From the NCBI RefSeq assembly GCF_007997005.1, contig NZ_VOSL01000145.1, positions 18,930 through 82,929 on the forward strand: a DNA stretch of 64,000 bases, written 5' to 3'. Every line of letters starts with the position of its first letter. Position 1 is the stretch's first letter. The DNA comes from Lujinxingia vulgaris. GTDB taxonomy: Bacteria > Myxococcota_A > Bradymonadia > Bradymonadales > Bradymonadaceae. This document shows, piece by piece, positions 32,103 to 41,306 of this stretch. Made by a program: the position numbers and the translations under genes. Under the pieces are notes generated by a model, which saw only the letters and a list, made by a program, of their open reading frames with translations, did not search any database and had not been told where the DNA came from.

Positions 32103-33274
32103 GTGCTCGGCGGCCTCTGAGCCCCTCGGCGCGGGCGCTGGCGATTGAGCCTACGCTGATCCGCGCGCTGCGTGCCGGGATGGGACCGGAGACCATCGAC
32201 TTCGGGCTGGGGCAGACCGACCTGCCCGTGAGCGCGGCTGCCGCGCGCGGGGCTGCTTCCGTGCTGCACTCTGGCGCGCGCGCGCCGTACACGCCGAACG
32301 CCGGGCTCGGTGAGGCGCGCGCTGCGGTCGCGTCCCATGTGGGCTGTGCGCCTGATGAGGTAATGCTCACCTGCGGGGTGCAGGAGGCCCTGGCGGTCAG
32401 CCTCCTGGGGCTTGTGGAGGCGGGTGATGAGGTGCTCGTCCCGGACCCCGGGTTTCCCGCCTACGCCAACCTGGTGCGGGCCTGCGGTGCAACCCCTGTC
32501 GCCTACCCGCTGGCGCCTCCTGCGGCCTCTGGCGAGCCCTGGGCCCTGGATCTCGATGCGATCGCCGAGCGGATTGGCCCCTCAAGCCGGCTGATTATCC
32601 TCAATAACCCCTCCAACCCTACCGGCTCGTTGCACCGTGGCGAGGAGCTCGGCCGGCTTGCCGCGCTGATTGAGCGCCACGATCTGGCCTGGCTCGAAGA
32701 CGCGATCTACAAGGATTATATCTGGTCGGGAGTGTTCGCCACGCTGAGCTCGTTGGAATCGATGCAGGCGCGCGGTGTGCGTGTGAGCGGCCTCTCCAAG
32801 AGCCATCATGTAATGGGGTGGCGGATTGGCTGGATGGTCGCTCCCGCTGAGACGATCGCCGCGCTGACCCCCCTGCATCAGCACCTGGTGACCTGCGCGC
32901 CTCTGCCCGCTCAGCTCGCGCTGATCGAAGCGCTCAAGACGCACGAGGAGGCCATGGCCGACGCCCGCGTGATTCTGGCGTCGCGTCGCCAGACGGTGCA
33001 GCGCCTGCTCGGCTCGGTCGAAGGGCTGAAGGTAGGCGCGATGCAGGGAGCGTTTTACGCGTTTGTGGATGTGCGCCCCTGGCAGGGACACTTCGGCAGT
33101 TCACGCGCACTGGCCGAAGCGCTCCTCGCCGACCAGGATGTGCTGGTGATCCCCGGCGAGGGCTTTGGCGAGCGAGGCCAGGGCTTCGTGCGCATTGCGT
33201 ATACGGTCGGTGAGCCCGCGTTGAGCCAGGGGCTCTCGCGCATCACGTCGTTCTTAGAAGCGCATCGGGTCTGA
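32099..33274 (+). CDS. Class I/II aminotransferase, probably succinyl-DAP aminotransferase
   Basis: A 391-residue PLP enzyme of fold type I. The PLP-binding Lys234 lies in SGLSKSHHVMGWRIGW, the Asn/Pro motif is NNPSNPTGSLH and the C-terminal Arg region FVRIAYTVG. Overlap with dapD by four bases suggests it acts as DapC, transferring an amino group to N-succinyl-2-amino-6-ketopimelate. That role is inferred from context; the sequence alone only says aminotransferase. The gene after it (33329) is of unknown function. Confidence 0.85.
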   Translation: MSARRPLSPSARALAIEPTLIRALRAGMGPETIDFGLGQTDLPVSAAAARGAASVLHSGARAPYTPNAGLGEARAAVASHVGCAPDEVMLTCGVQEALAVSLLGLVEAGDEVLVPDPGFPAYANLVRACGATPVAYPLAPPAASGEPWALDLDAIAERIGPSSRLIILNNPSNPTGSLHRGEELGRLAALIERHDLAWLEDAIYKDYIWSGVFATLSSLESMQARGVRVSGLSKSHHVMGWRIGWMVAPAETIAALTPLHQHLVTCAPLPAQLALIEALKTHEEAMADARVILASRRQTVQRLLGSVEGLKVGAMQGAFYAFVDVRPWQGHFGSSRALAEALLADQDVLVIPGEGFGERGQGFVRIAYTVGEPALSQGLSRITSFLEAHRV

Positions 33275-33328
33275 GGCGCACAATGCGCCGACGACTGTCA
33301 ACATAGCGAGCAATCAGGAGCAGAGATC

Positions 33329-34369
33329 ATGAGTGAAGAGACCCCGCAGCCGAGCATCGACACCACCGAGGGGGAGCGCGCCTCATTGTGGGAGGAGCGT
33401 TTTGAGGCGCAGATCAACACCTTCTTCGACGAGGCGATCGCGCGTGTGCCGGGCTTTGTGGATCGCAACCTCAAGAGCTTTCGGCGCGTGATGGGGCGCA
33501 GCCTCGGCCCGCGTACCGGGATGGCCGACCTCTTCATCTCGGCGCGCAATATGGCCGCCGGGGTCTCGAAGTCGGTGGGAGGGCCGGATTTTTCGACGTC
33601 GACCTTTACCGATGACCAGCTTGGCGAGGCGTTTGAGCGCGAGGTCGTCAGCTCTGCGGAGATGGAGAGCTTGCTCGGGCGCCTCTTCTCGGAGTTTGAA
33701 GAGGAGCAGTGGCGGCGCTTTCGCAAGGGGCAGGGCGAGGGCAAGGCCAGCGCTGAAGAGATCAAGGAGCTGCGCGGACGTCTCGGCGAGATGATGGAGC
33801 ATGAGATCGCCCACGATCCCTTGCTCGCTCAGGCGATTCGCTCCGGGGTGCGCCTGGGTCTGCCGGCGACGCTGGGGTATGTGCTCTTCGGCCGCACGAC
33901 CTTTTTGATGGGCATGGACGGCGTCGGCGAGGGCTACTCCGGCCACCTCGATGTCTACCGACGCGCGCTGGGCAAGCTCGGCGGCATGGAGCTTCCCGGG
34001 TGGATGGGCGCGGTCGGCGTGGCCGGCGGTCTGATGGGCACGCTCGCCATCGGCGGGCTTGTCGAATACGCCATTAACAACGTGCGCGACATCAAGGGCT
34101 ATTACATCCGTCAGATCAACGCGGCGCGTTACGTGTTGCTTTATGGCGAAGATCCCGATCAGCCCGAGGGCCAGGGGCTCTTGCATGTCGTGCGGGGCCT
34201 GGAGCGCCAGTTTGAGCGACTTCCTGACCTCACCCACGAGGTGCTTGACCGGGCCGAGAAGACCGTGGCGGCGCTGACTTCCCGAGGCGCTCCCGAGGAG
34301 ATGATCGGCTCGGATGGCGCGGCCGCTGCGCTCCCTCCATCGAGTGAGCCGGGCCAGGAGCCGGGATGA
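33329..34369 (+). CDS. Membrane-associated protein of unknown function
   Basis: A 346-residue protein. The first 170 residues are helical and charged (EEEQWRRFRKGQGEG), followed by two hydrophobic segments (GLPATLGYVLFGRTTFLMG and WMGAVGVAGGLMGTLAIGG) that could insert in the membrane, then a helical tail. No known family is recognised. ATG 33329 has AGGAG upstream. Transcription continues towards the tRNA-Ala unit, which has its own promoter. Confidence 0.55.
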   Translation: MSEETPQPSIDTTEGERASLWEERFEAQINTFFDEAIARVPGFVDRNLKSFRRVMGRSLGPRTGMADLFISARNMAAGVSKSVGGPDFSTSTFTDDQLGEAFEREVVSSAEMESLLGRLFSEFEEEQWRRFRKGQGEGKASAEEIKELRGRLGEMMEHEIAHDPLLAQAIRSGVRLGLPATLGYVLFGRTTFLMGMDGVGEGYSGHLDVYRRALGKLGGMELPGWMGAVGVAGGLMGTLAIGGLVEYAINNVRDIKGYYIRQINAARYVLLYGEDPDQPEGQGLLHVVRGLERQFERLPDLTHEVLDRAEKTVAALTSRGAPEEMIGSDGAAAALPPSSEPGQEPG

Positions 34370-34391
34370 ATAAAAATGTACCTCAAGCTGC

Positions 34392-34420
34392 TTGACGCCC
34401 CCCCGGGATTGGGTTAGTTA
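34392..34420 (+). promoter_or_regulatory. Promoter of tRNA-Ala
   Basis: TTGACG (34392-34397), a 17-bp spacer and TAGTTA (34415-34420), 10 bp before the tRNA 5' end. Confidence 0.5.
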
Positions 34421-34430
34421 ACCCTCCAGC

Positions 34431-34503
34431 GGGGCCGTAGCTCAGCTGGGAGAGCGCTAGAATCGCACTCTAGAGGTCGTGGGTTCGATCCCCATCGGCT
34501 CCA
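34431..34503 (+). tRNA. tRNA-Ala (anticodon CGC)
   Basis: A 73-nt tRNA. Acceptor GGGGCCG pairs with CGGCTCC, D-arm GCTC/GAGC, anticodon loop ATCGCAC with anticodon CGC at positions 34-36, variable loop AGGTC and T-arm GTGGG/CCCAT with TTCGATC loop. The body is typical tRNA-Ala. The CCA end is not encoded. An Ala CGC anticodon reads GCG codons, which are abundant in this GC-rich genome. Confidence 0.96.
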
Positions 34504-34513
34504 CTCGCTGAAG

Positions 34514-34546
34514 ACCCGCGTCACTTATGGTGACGCGGGTTTTTTT
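34514..34546 (+). terminator. Rho-independent terminator of tRNA-Ala
   Basis: An 11-bp stem (34514-34524 with 34530-34540) has a 5-nt loop and runs into seven T residues. Confidence 0.92.
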
Positions 34547-35141
34547 ATGCCCGAGAACCGGGCGTATGAGGCTCAGCGCTGGCCGCGGTAGCGATGGTCT
34601 GGGGCGCGGGGTGATCGACGCCCCGGACGCCTTTGAGGATCCAGGGATCGAGAGGAGCATCGCCGTCGGTGCTGGCGATCACCGAGACGCTGCCCGTGGT
34701 CTCCAGCACAACTGCACGCACGTGCTTGAGCTCCAAAACGCCTGCAGAACGAAGCTTAGAGCGAAGATCGTCCAGGGTCAGCAGGGAGGTGTGCAGGTTC
34801 TCGTGGAGCACCTCGCCATTGTAAATGAGCAGGAGGGGCTCATTGTCGATCAGGGCCGAGAGCTGAAAGCGACGGCGTAGACCGGCGGTGAGGGTCTGCA
34901 GCACAAAGATGCTGGCCAGGCCAACCAGCGCCTGCATCAAGGGTGGGTCGCGGGTGACCAGCGCGCTGCTGATGAGCGAGCCGATGGCCACGGTCAGCGC
35001 GAAATCAAAGGCGGAGAGCTTGGAGAAGCTGCGAAGTCCCCCCCAGCGCGTGAACACGATCACGGCAATAAAGAGTACCAGCGCGGAGAGCGGTACCATG
35101 GCGATATCGGAGAGTGGCGCTACGATCCAGTCGACTTGCAT
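34545..35141 (-). CDS. DUF421 (YetF-type) membrane protein
   Basis: A 198-residue integral membrane protein. Three TM helices at the N-terminus (LSALVLFIAVIVFTRW, FDFALTVAIGSLISSALV and PLMQALVGLASIFVLQTL) are followed by a cytoplasmic alpha/beta domain with IDNEPLLLIYNGEVLHENL and LDDLRSKLRSAGVLEL, the DUF421 pattern. Relatives (YetF) are linked to envelope and spore traits but lack a defined activity. ATG 35139-35141. It converges on the tRNA-Ala terminator. Confidence 0.85.
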   Translation of the reverse strand: MQVDWIVAPLSDIAMVPLSALVLFIAVIVFTRWGGLRSFSKLSAFDFALTVAIGSLISSALVTRDPPLMQALVGLASIFVLQTLTAGLRRRFQLSALIDNEPLLLIYNGEVLHENLHTSLLTLDDLRSKLRSAGVLELKHVRAVVLETTGSVSVIASTDGDAPLDPWILKGVRGVDHPAPQTIATAASAEPHTPGSRA

Positions 35142-35351
35142 GGGGTGTCCCCGGCGATGTTTGGTTGGATGATGAAGAGGGTTGAGGAGGGGTGTGTGTT
35201 ACCAGTCCCCGGAGCATGGGCCTGCGAGCCTGCCCTTGAAAGATTGGCCTTCAGGTGCGTGTAGAGAGATTAGGGGCGCGCTGTGGTAGTCAACTTAAAG
35301 GGAGCTTACGGGCGCCTGTGATGTCGCATGCCCAGCCCAAACGAGGTTGTT

Positions 35352-36338
35352 GTGAGTGAGGACATCTACGAACTTGAGCCGGGGGGAGCCAACATTCGTG
35401 AACGTCGTTTCGAGGTGGACTCAAACTTCGAAGGGTGGCGCCTCGATCAGTTTCTGGCCAACCGCATCCCGCGCATCTCGCGCTCGTTTGCGAGCCGCAT
35501 CATTCGGGATGGCGACCTGAGGATCGTACCTCCCAGGCGTGCAAAGGCGTCGATGCGTCTGCTTCTGGGCGATGTCGTGATCCTTCGCGAACATCTGGAG
35601 CCGGAGGAGGTTCAGGATGATGAGGCGGGCATCCTCTATGAGGATGAGGCGATGCTCGTGCTCAACAAGCCGGCCGGGATGCTTGTGCATGAGAGCGCCA
35701 GCGTGCGCCTCAACACGATGACGCATTACCTGCGGCGCCAGGGGTTTAGGGAGGCCGAGCCGGTGCACAGGCTGGATCGGGAGACGAGCGGGGCGCTGGT
35801 GTGTGCGAGAGAGCATCGGTGGGTGGCGCCCTTACGCGGCGTGTTTGCCACCGACCATCCCGAGAAGATCTACCGCGTGCTGGTCGAAGATCCACGGCGG
35901 GTGTGGACACCCGGGCGCGAGCAGACGCTGGAGACGCCGCTGGGGCCCTGCGCCCAGAGCCGGCTGTCGATCAAGATGGGGGAGGGCACGCTGCGGGCGG
36001 TCACCCATGTGCGGGCGTTGGAGCAGCGGGTGGTGCGGGGCTATGCGCTCAGCGATCTGGAGGTGCGCATCGAGACGGGCCGTCAGCATCAGATCCGCGC
36101 GCATCTGGCGATGGCCGGCACGCCGGTGGCCGGCGACAAGCTCTACAGTCGCGATGACGCGTTCTTCATGGCGATCTGCGACGCTCCTGACGATGCTGAG
36201 CTTCTGGCGCAGCTCCCCTTTGAGCGCCAGGCGTTGCACGCCTGGAAGATCGCGCTCAAGAACCCGAAAACCGGCGCGCTCCTGAAGGTGGAGGCGCCGG
36301 TTCCGAAGTTGTGGTTCGAGCAGGATGGAGGCGCGTAA
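35352..36338 (+). CDS. RluA-family pseudouridine synthase
   Basis: A 328-residue RNA pseudouridine synthase. An N-terminal S4 RNA-binding domain (RLDQFLANRIPRISRSFASRII) precedes the catalytic domain with Asp142 in VHRLDRETSG, the invariant motif of the RluA/RluC/RluD family, and GRQHQIRAHLAMAG. The family isomerises uridine in 23S rRNA or tRNA; the exact target is not visible. GTG 35352 is used because GAGG lies 5 nt upstream; an upstream ATG at 35328 has no SD. The 210-bp region before it shows no feature. Confidence 0.92.
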   Translation: MSEDIYELEPGGANIRERRFEVDSNFEGWRLDQFLANRIPRISRSFASRIIRDGDLRIVPPRRAKASMRLLLGDVVILREHLEPEEVQDDEAGILYEDEAMLVLNKPAGMLVHESASVRLNTMTHYLRRQGFREAEPVHRLDRETSGALVCAREHRWVAPLRGVFATDHPEKIYRVLVEDPRRVWTPGREQTLETPLGPCAQSRLSIKMGEGTLRAVTHVRALEQRVVRGYALSDLEVRIETGRQHQIRAHLAMAGTPVAGDKLYSRDDAFFMAICDAPDDAELLAQLPFERQALHAWKIALKNPKTGALLKVEAPVPKLWFEQDGGA

Positions 36339-36346
36339 GCAACGCC

Positions 36347-37384
36347 TTAGAGGGGTTTGGGACCCTCTTCGATGGAGACGACCATGGTGTCGCCGCGCTC
36401 ATCCTCGTCGATGATGAGTGAGACGTGGTGGCCGTCGCGCTCGAAGTTAAGGAGTTCGCCATGTACCGCGGCCAGCTGGGGCACGTGGCGGGCGTATTCA
36501 TCGAGGAGCTCGGTGGATTCGGAGAGCGTCCAGCCGCGGTTCTCCATGGCGGCGCGGTAGAAGCGCTCAATGGAGGCCGGGGCGGCGTGGCTCTTGTAGA
36601 GGTTGACCACGTAGGGCTCGCCCGGATTATTACCGGCCAGGCGGCTGACGCGCTCGCATCCGGCGCAGGCCGGCACGCTCATGTCGGGGCGTGAGCCGAC
36701 GGCGTCGGGATCGCGGATCAGTTTTGGATCGAAGCCGTCGGCAGCCCAGGTTGCGGTGACGGTTGAGCCGCCGGTGTCCGGGTTACGGCGCGCCTCGATC
36801 ATGCGGTAGGAGCGCATGTTTTCTTCGATGTCCAGACCCCCGTTCTGGGAGTGGTTCCAGGTCTCCACCAGATCGGCGATGTCGTCGGTCGTCTTACGCG
36901 GGACCATCGAGCCCATCGCGACGAGATCTTCGGTCACGTGAAGCGGGACCACCTCGCCATTGATCATGGCATGGTTTTGCTCCAGGTAGGCCGGGTCCTT
37001 GAAGGCGTCCTGGTAGACGTTGGCGGTGGGGCCGGGGCGCAGGAGCGGCTCGGTGTAGGCTTTGGAGTTCACGCCGACAGCGTGGAAGCGCTCCTGATAG
37101 TACTCGAGCAGCTCAGTGGGGCTGAGCTCAGAGTCGCCGGCCGCGAAATAGACGTCATTGCCGTTGTAATCGTAGGAGCGAGGCTTCAGCCCGGATTCGG
37201 CGATGACCCGCTCAAAGTTACGCTGCTCGGCTCTCGGGCCGGTCAAAAAGTCGGTGAGGTCGGCTTCGGCCTCTTTCACCTCGCCGGGCGAGGAGGAGAC
37301 GAGCACGGTGGCGCCGATGGCGACGATCACCGCTCCGCTGACTCCGAGTTTGAGCAGCACGCGTAGTGTGGATGGGATCTTCAT
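36347..37384 (-). CDS. Membrane-anchored periplasmic protein, last gene of Tad-like operon
   Basis: A 345-residue protein with one N-terminal TM/signal anchor (VLLKLGVSGAVIVAIGATVLVSS) and a periplasmic part that has a CxxC pair (VPACAGCERV) and two alpha/beta modules of similar layout (YYQERFHAVGVNSKAY and FYRAAMENRGWTLSE). No family is recognised. ATG 37382-37384 has GAGGAG upstream and follows the TadE-like gene stop by 30 bp, so the gene belongs to the operon. The CxxC could support a redox or metal site. Confidence 0.55.
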   Translation of the reverse strand: MKIPSTLRVLLKLGVSGAVIVAIGATVLVSSSPGEVKEAEADLTDFLTGPRAEQRNFERVIAESGLKPRSYDYNGNDVYFAAGDSELSPTELLEYYQERFHAVGVNSKAYTEPLLRPGPTANVYQDAFKDPAYLEQNHAMINGEVVPLHVTEDLVAMGSMVPRKTTDDIADLVETWNHSQNGGLDIEENMRSYRMIEARRNPDTGGSTVTATWAADGFDPKLIRDPDAVGSRPDMSVPACAGCERVSRLAGNNPGEPYVVNLYKSHAAPASIERFYRAAMENRGWTLSESTELLDEYARHVPQLAAVHGELLNFERDGHHVSLIIDEDERGDTMVVSIEEGPKPL

Positions 37385-37414
37385 AAGTTGCTCCTCAAGA
37401 GAGGTCATCGCGCG

Positions 37415-38401
37415 TTAGCCGCAATTCGACGAGTCGCCGCCGGGCGGATTCTTCAGGCAATCGAGCATGTCCTGACCGTTCTGCTGGGCAGCACCGCCGC
37501 CGCAGTCGGGCTTGTCTTTGGTGCAGAAGACGCCCCACTCGTCGCGGCATTCGGCCCATTCCTGGGCTTCCTGCGCGCATTCCTGGCTCTGCTGCTGAAG
37601 CTCGTCGGCGTCAGGCACGCTGATGCCGTCGGCGGCGCCGAACTCGGGGACCATGGTAAAGGGCATCCCCGCCTCCTGGTAGGCGTCGACGGTGCCCATC
37701 TCCAGGCGAGTAAGGACGACGGCCAGCAGACGCTCTTCCGGCATGGGCGGCGCAGCAGCGGTGTAGGCCGCTTCGGCCTGACCGTCGAGCCAGGGGCTGG
37801 AGGGGAAGTCTTTGCGCACCACCGACGAGCCGATGCCGTAGCGGATACCTGCGGCAAGGGCGGGGCGGGCACCCGCCTGGGTGAGTACGGAGCTTGTAAC
37901 CTGCGCCCAGCCGCCGGTTTGCATCTGGCCGGCCATGATGAGGTCGTTCATCAGGTTGAAGGTGTGGCTTGTGTTGTCACCCAGCACCCCGGAGAGGGTG
38001 AGCTTGGGATCGACGCCGATGTTCTCAACGACGGCGGCCATCGAGGCCTTGCCGCCGCTGTCGGCGTAGAGACCGCCGATCGACTCGCCAATGTCCTTGG
38101 CGGCCATCACGCCCCACTGCCCGGTGTCGTTGTAGTGGAGGCCGGCGTCGATGGCGCCCGCGACCGGGTGCATGTGCACCGCCTTATAGCTGGTCTGGAT
38201 GGGGCGTACGTCCTTCCAGAGCTCGGCGGAGGCCAGCGCGTGGGTGCGCAGCGCGGTCTCGTGAGCGTCGTAGAGCGAGAGGATGCCGCCAAACGCCACC
38301 AGGAAGATCGGCAGGATGATCACGAACTCGGTGAGCGCCGTGGCGCGTTCCTCATCGCGGAGCTGGCGAGCGACAGATTGGATCGTCTCAGAGATGTTCA
38401 T
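37415..38401 (-). CDS. TadE-like pseudopilin-type protein
   Basis: A 328-residue TadE-like protein. An N-terminal charged segment (RDEERATALTEFVIILPIFLVAFGG) carries the TadE hallmark: a Glu five residues into the hydrophobic helix. The extracytoplasmic part is long and ends in a Cys-rich tail (CAQEAQEWAECRDEWGVFC). Its ATG overlaps the stop of the TadG-like gene (ATGA), so translation is coupled. In Tad systems such minor pseudopilins assemble with Flp pilins; no Flp pilin or ATPase is nearby. Confidence 0.75.
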   Translation of the reverse strand: MNISETIQSVARQLRDEERATALTEFVIILPIFLVAFGGILSLYDAHETALRTHALASAELWKDVRPIQTSYKAVHMHPVAGAIDAGLHYNDTGQWGVMAAKDIGESIGGLYADSGGKASMAAVVENIGVDPKLTLSGVLGDNTSHTFNLMNDLIMAGQMQTGGWAQVTSSVLTQAGARPALAAGIRYGIGSSVVRKDFPSSPWLDGQAEAAYTAAAPPMPEERLLAVVLTRLEMGTVDAYQEAGMPFTMVPEFGAADGISVPDADELQQQSQECAQEAQEWAECRDEWGVFCTKDKPDCGGGAAQQNGQDMLDCLKNPPGGDSSNCG

Positions 38402-39912
38402 TTTTGAATCCCTTGAAGTCGGTCGGCGCTCATCGAGGCATTAACAGCGTAGAGGTACATCAGGTCTTTGATCGCTCCGGAGAGCGAGAAGTTCGAGTCC
38501 AGGAAGCCGACCAGTGAGGTCAGCGCCAGGTAGGGGATCATGTCCATGTAGACGGCCTTCATGCCCACCGGGTTGCCCTGGAAGGAGGTGCCCAGGCTCT
38601 CCCCGGGGAGGTGAACCGGGCGAAGACGCGCGGTCCAGCTGGGCGACCACATATGGGGGCGGCCGATGAAGTTCGACATCACCCCGTTGAAGGGGTTGAA
38701 GGTGTTAAAGAGGCCGCCGACCGCACCCGAGATGGTGGTCTCACCGAAGACGAACTCCGAGCGGGCCATCGACCAGTATCCCTCGGCCGCGTAGAAGGGC
38801 TTGGAGTTGTGGTCGCCGCCGATGATGTTGAAGCGGTCGCGCTGGATCCCTGAGCGCTTGCCTCCGGCCTGGTAGGCGAAGGTGAGGTTGGAGGTCGACT
38901 GCATCCAGGCGTTGGGCTCAATGCCATCGATGATGCCGCCGACAACGCCGTTGTCGACGCGGTAGTCGAGCACCTCGGCGCCGTGCATAAAGCCAGCGAC
39001 GGTGCAGCCGATGGCCGGCACGATGTTGAGCGCGATGAAGATACCGATGGTCTGGCCATCTTTGGAGATGCCTTTGATGCCGGAGTCGCTGCGCATGATG
39101 TGCTCGGCGGCGAGCATCAGGTGCTCGGGGGTGCCGATGAACTCGGTGCAGTAGCCAGCGTGCGCGGCGAAGGTGCCCAGCGAGGCGTCGTGGCGCTTGA
39201 TGGGCAGGCCGTCGGTCTTTTCGGTATGCTCGGGGACGTAATCTTCGACGATGGAGGTGCCGATAATGCCGTCGATAAAGCCCAGCGCAGAGGTGATCTG
39301 GTCAGGAATCGTGATGATGTCGCCGGGAGGGGGCGGCCAGGAGGCCGTGACGGTGGCGCCGTTGGCAATCCCGCGCATCATGTTCTCGACATAGCCCCAC
39401 CAGGGGGTGATGTCGCGCATGTACTGCTGGTAGATGTCGAGGGTTTTGATCTCGTCGGTGGAGCGATTCATCATGGTGGGGAGGTTTGTAAACGTCAGCT
39501 CTAATGTCTCCATGGCGAGCTGCACCCCCCCGACAGCCATACGGTAACAGGAGTTGGGGTTGGGGAAGATCTTGAGGCAATCCGCCGTGTAGATCGCCAG
39601 GCTGGTGATCAGCGCCTGGTAGGCGTTGAAGTAGACGACCGTGTAGCCGTAGAAGACGCGCTTGGCCGTGTTGGCGTACGAGATCATGTTCATCGAGCGG
39701 GCCTTGACGACCGACTGCGAGAAGGCAGCGGTGTCGGCGCTGTTCTGAAGCATGATCTTATCGCGCGCCGCGTCGCCAGCGTCGTGCATCATCATCGCGC
39801 TGATGAAGACGATGAGGATGCCGGCGAGCATCAGCAGGAAGACGGCGCCTTCTTGAGCTCGGTCGAGCTCCTTGAGGCGGGCGCGCAAAAAGTTATGAAT
39901 TGCGTTCAACAT
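38398..39912 (-). CDS. TadG-like protein
   Basis: A 504-residue TadG-like protein. The N-terminus DRAQEGAVFLLMLAGILIVFISAMMMHDAGDAARDKIMLQNSADTAA carries the TadG_N pattern, i.e. one TM helix followed by the conserved D-x-G...QNAADAAALA-like segment. The large C-terminal part has no vWA signature that can be recognised. ATG 39910-39912 has an ideal GGAGG. It is flanked by TadE-like genes on both sides, in the order TadE-TadG-TadE. Confidence 0.78.
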   Translation of the reverse strand: MLNAIHNFLRARLKELDRAQEGAVFLLMLAGILIVFISAMMMHDAGDAARDKIMLQNSADTAAFSQSVVKARSMNMISYANTAKRVFYGYTVVYFNAYQALITSLAIYTADCLKIFPNPNSCYRMAVGGVQLAMETLELTFTNLPTMMNRSTDEIKTLDIYQQYMRDITPWWGYVENMMRGIANGATVTASWPPPPGDIITIPDQITSALGFIDGIIGTSIVEDYVPEHTEKTDGLPIKRHDASLGTFAAHAGYCTEFIGTPEHLMLAAEHIMRSDSGIKGISKDGQTIGIFIALNIVPAIGCTVAGFMHGAEVLDYRVDNGVVGGIIDGIEPNAWMQSTSNLTFAYQAGGKRSGIQRDRFNIIGGDHNSKPFYAAEGYWSMARSEFVFGETTISGAVGGLFNTFNPFNGVMSNFIGRPHMWSPSWTARLRPVHLPGESLGTSFQGNPVGMKAVYMDMIPYLALTSLVGFLDSNFSLSGAIKDLMYLYAVNASMSADRLQGIQK

Positions 39913-39935
39913 AAAAGGCCTCCAGGACCGTGGTT

Positions 39936-40928
39936 TCACCAGCCCGGTGAATTGGTGAGCGGAGGAATCTGCAAGGTGGTCGTAAACTCCCGTTCGATCG
40001 TGGAGTAGAAGGCTGCGCGCCCGGCGACCGTTTCAAAGTTGCCGAAGATCAGCTCGACCATCGGCATGGCGTTCTGGTGCTTGTACTCCACCCGGGCGGT
40101 GACTTCGCTGCCGGAGGTGGTGTACGTGACGGTGGTAGCGCAGTAGGCAAAGTTGAGCTTGCGCTGCCCTCGCGACAAAAAGGAGCTCTGATCGAAGGCA
40201 CCGGAGACGGTGAGGTGCTCGCGGTTACCGTGGGCTTTGACGTTCAAGGAGACGTCGGTGACGTGACCGCCCATGGTCATCGATTCGATCTTGGGCCCCA
40301 GGGTGGCTTCGCTGTGGTTGTTGCAATTGTTCATGGAGTAAACGAAGTCGGAGGGGGCCACCGGGGTGACTGCGACGGCGGCGGCGACGCGAGCCTTGTC
40401 CGTGGCCATAGCCCGGTTGACGCCGTTTCGTCCGACGTCGGCCTCCGGATGCCAGACCGCCAGGGTGCGCCCGGCGTTGAAGGCGGCCAGCGTGGTCAGG
40501 ATGCCGGCGGTGTTGTTGACCGTGAGCTGAAGCAGCCCCATCGTCACCAGCAAAAAGAGGGGGAAGACGATGAGCGTCTCGATGATCACGGTGCCGCGAG
40601 CCTTGACCAGACGCGGCGTGCGCTGGCGCGCCGATCGGATGGCGTGAAACGCCATCACTCCCAGCGCCCAGGTGCAGGCGCTCAGGCCAATCTGCAGCCA
40701 GATCTCGACCTGGACCTGAGAGAGCAGCCCGTGGCTGAGCGCTTCGACCGTAAGATTACGGGTCTCTGGCGAGGTGAGCACCATCCAGGAGAGGGCAAAA
40801 ATGGTCGCCGTGCCCACCAGATGTCCGGCACCTGTGGTCAGGTAGCCGGCCACTCGCGCAGCGAGCGCGGAGCTGGACTGAGGGTCGTCGGGCGCCTGGG
40901 GAGGCTTGATGGCAGGAGCATCAGACAT
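39936..40928 (-). CDS. TadE-like protein with extra N-terminal TM helices
   Basis: A 330-residue protein. Two extra TM helices (LVGTATIFALSWMVL and IGLSACTWALGVMAFHAI) precede the TadE-type segment ARGTVIIETLIVFPLFLLVTMGLLQLTVN, whose Glu within the hydrophobic stretch is the TadE signature. The remainder is beta-rich and exported. The start is ATG 40926-40928; a longer frame to 41039 lacks an SD. It is the first gene of the minus-strand operon, with a promoter at 40988-41016. Confidence 0.7.
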   Translation of the reverse strand: MSDAPAIKPPQAPDDPQSSSALAARVAGYLTTGAGHLVGTATIFALSWMVLTSPETRNLTVEALSHGLLSQVQVEIWLQIGLSACTWALGVMAFHAIRSARQRTPRLVKARGTVIIETLIVFPLFLLVTMGLLQLTVNNTAGILTTLAAFNAGRTLAVWHPEADVGRNGVNRAMATDKARVAAAVAVTPVAPSDFVYSMNNCNNHSEATLGPKIESMTMGGHVTDVSLNVKAHGNREHLTVSGAFDQSSFLSRGQRKLNFAYCATTVTYTTSGSEVTARVEYKHQNAMPMVELIFGNFETVAGRAAFYSTIEREFTTTLQIPPLTNSPGW

Positions 40929-40987
40929 AGGGTCACCGGGGGTGGGTAGAGCACCTGTGGATTCATTCACAGCACAATGTAGAGCAA

Positions 40988-41016
40988 ATTGTATGCCATG
41001 GTGCGTCGTAGTTCCA
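40988..41016 (-). promoter_or_regulatory. Predicted promoter of the Tad-like operon
   Basis: On the minus strand TGGAAC (41016-41011), a 17-bp spacer and TACAAT (40993-40988), in a locally AT-rich stretch. The leader would be about 55 nt. The rest of 41017-41306 shows nothing else. Confidence 0.35.
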
Positions 41017-41306
41017 GTCCGGGGGCGCCGCGGTGGCAACGGGCGGTCTTTGGATGGTTTTGAGGCGGTGGGGAATCCGGAGGCTGCGCCCTATCTCTTT
41101 GAAACATTACGGGAAGAAGCCCTCGTCGCGCGGGAGGATTCGGGGCGATTGGTGCCTGTGAGGCGTGGGTGCGTCGTTGGCGAGGGCGAGGCGGTAGGGG
41201 ATCGTGATCCTCGCCCGCAGGGGCCCCCCGGACCGGGGTGCGACAGATTGGCGCGCTTCAGGTCATTAAGGTCCGGAGATGGGGGATCGAGGCCACAACC
41301 GATCGG

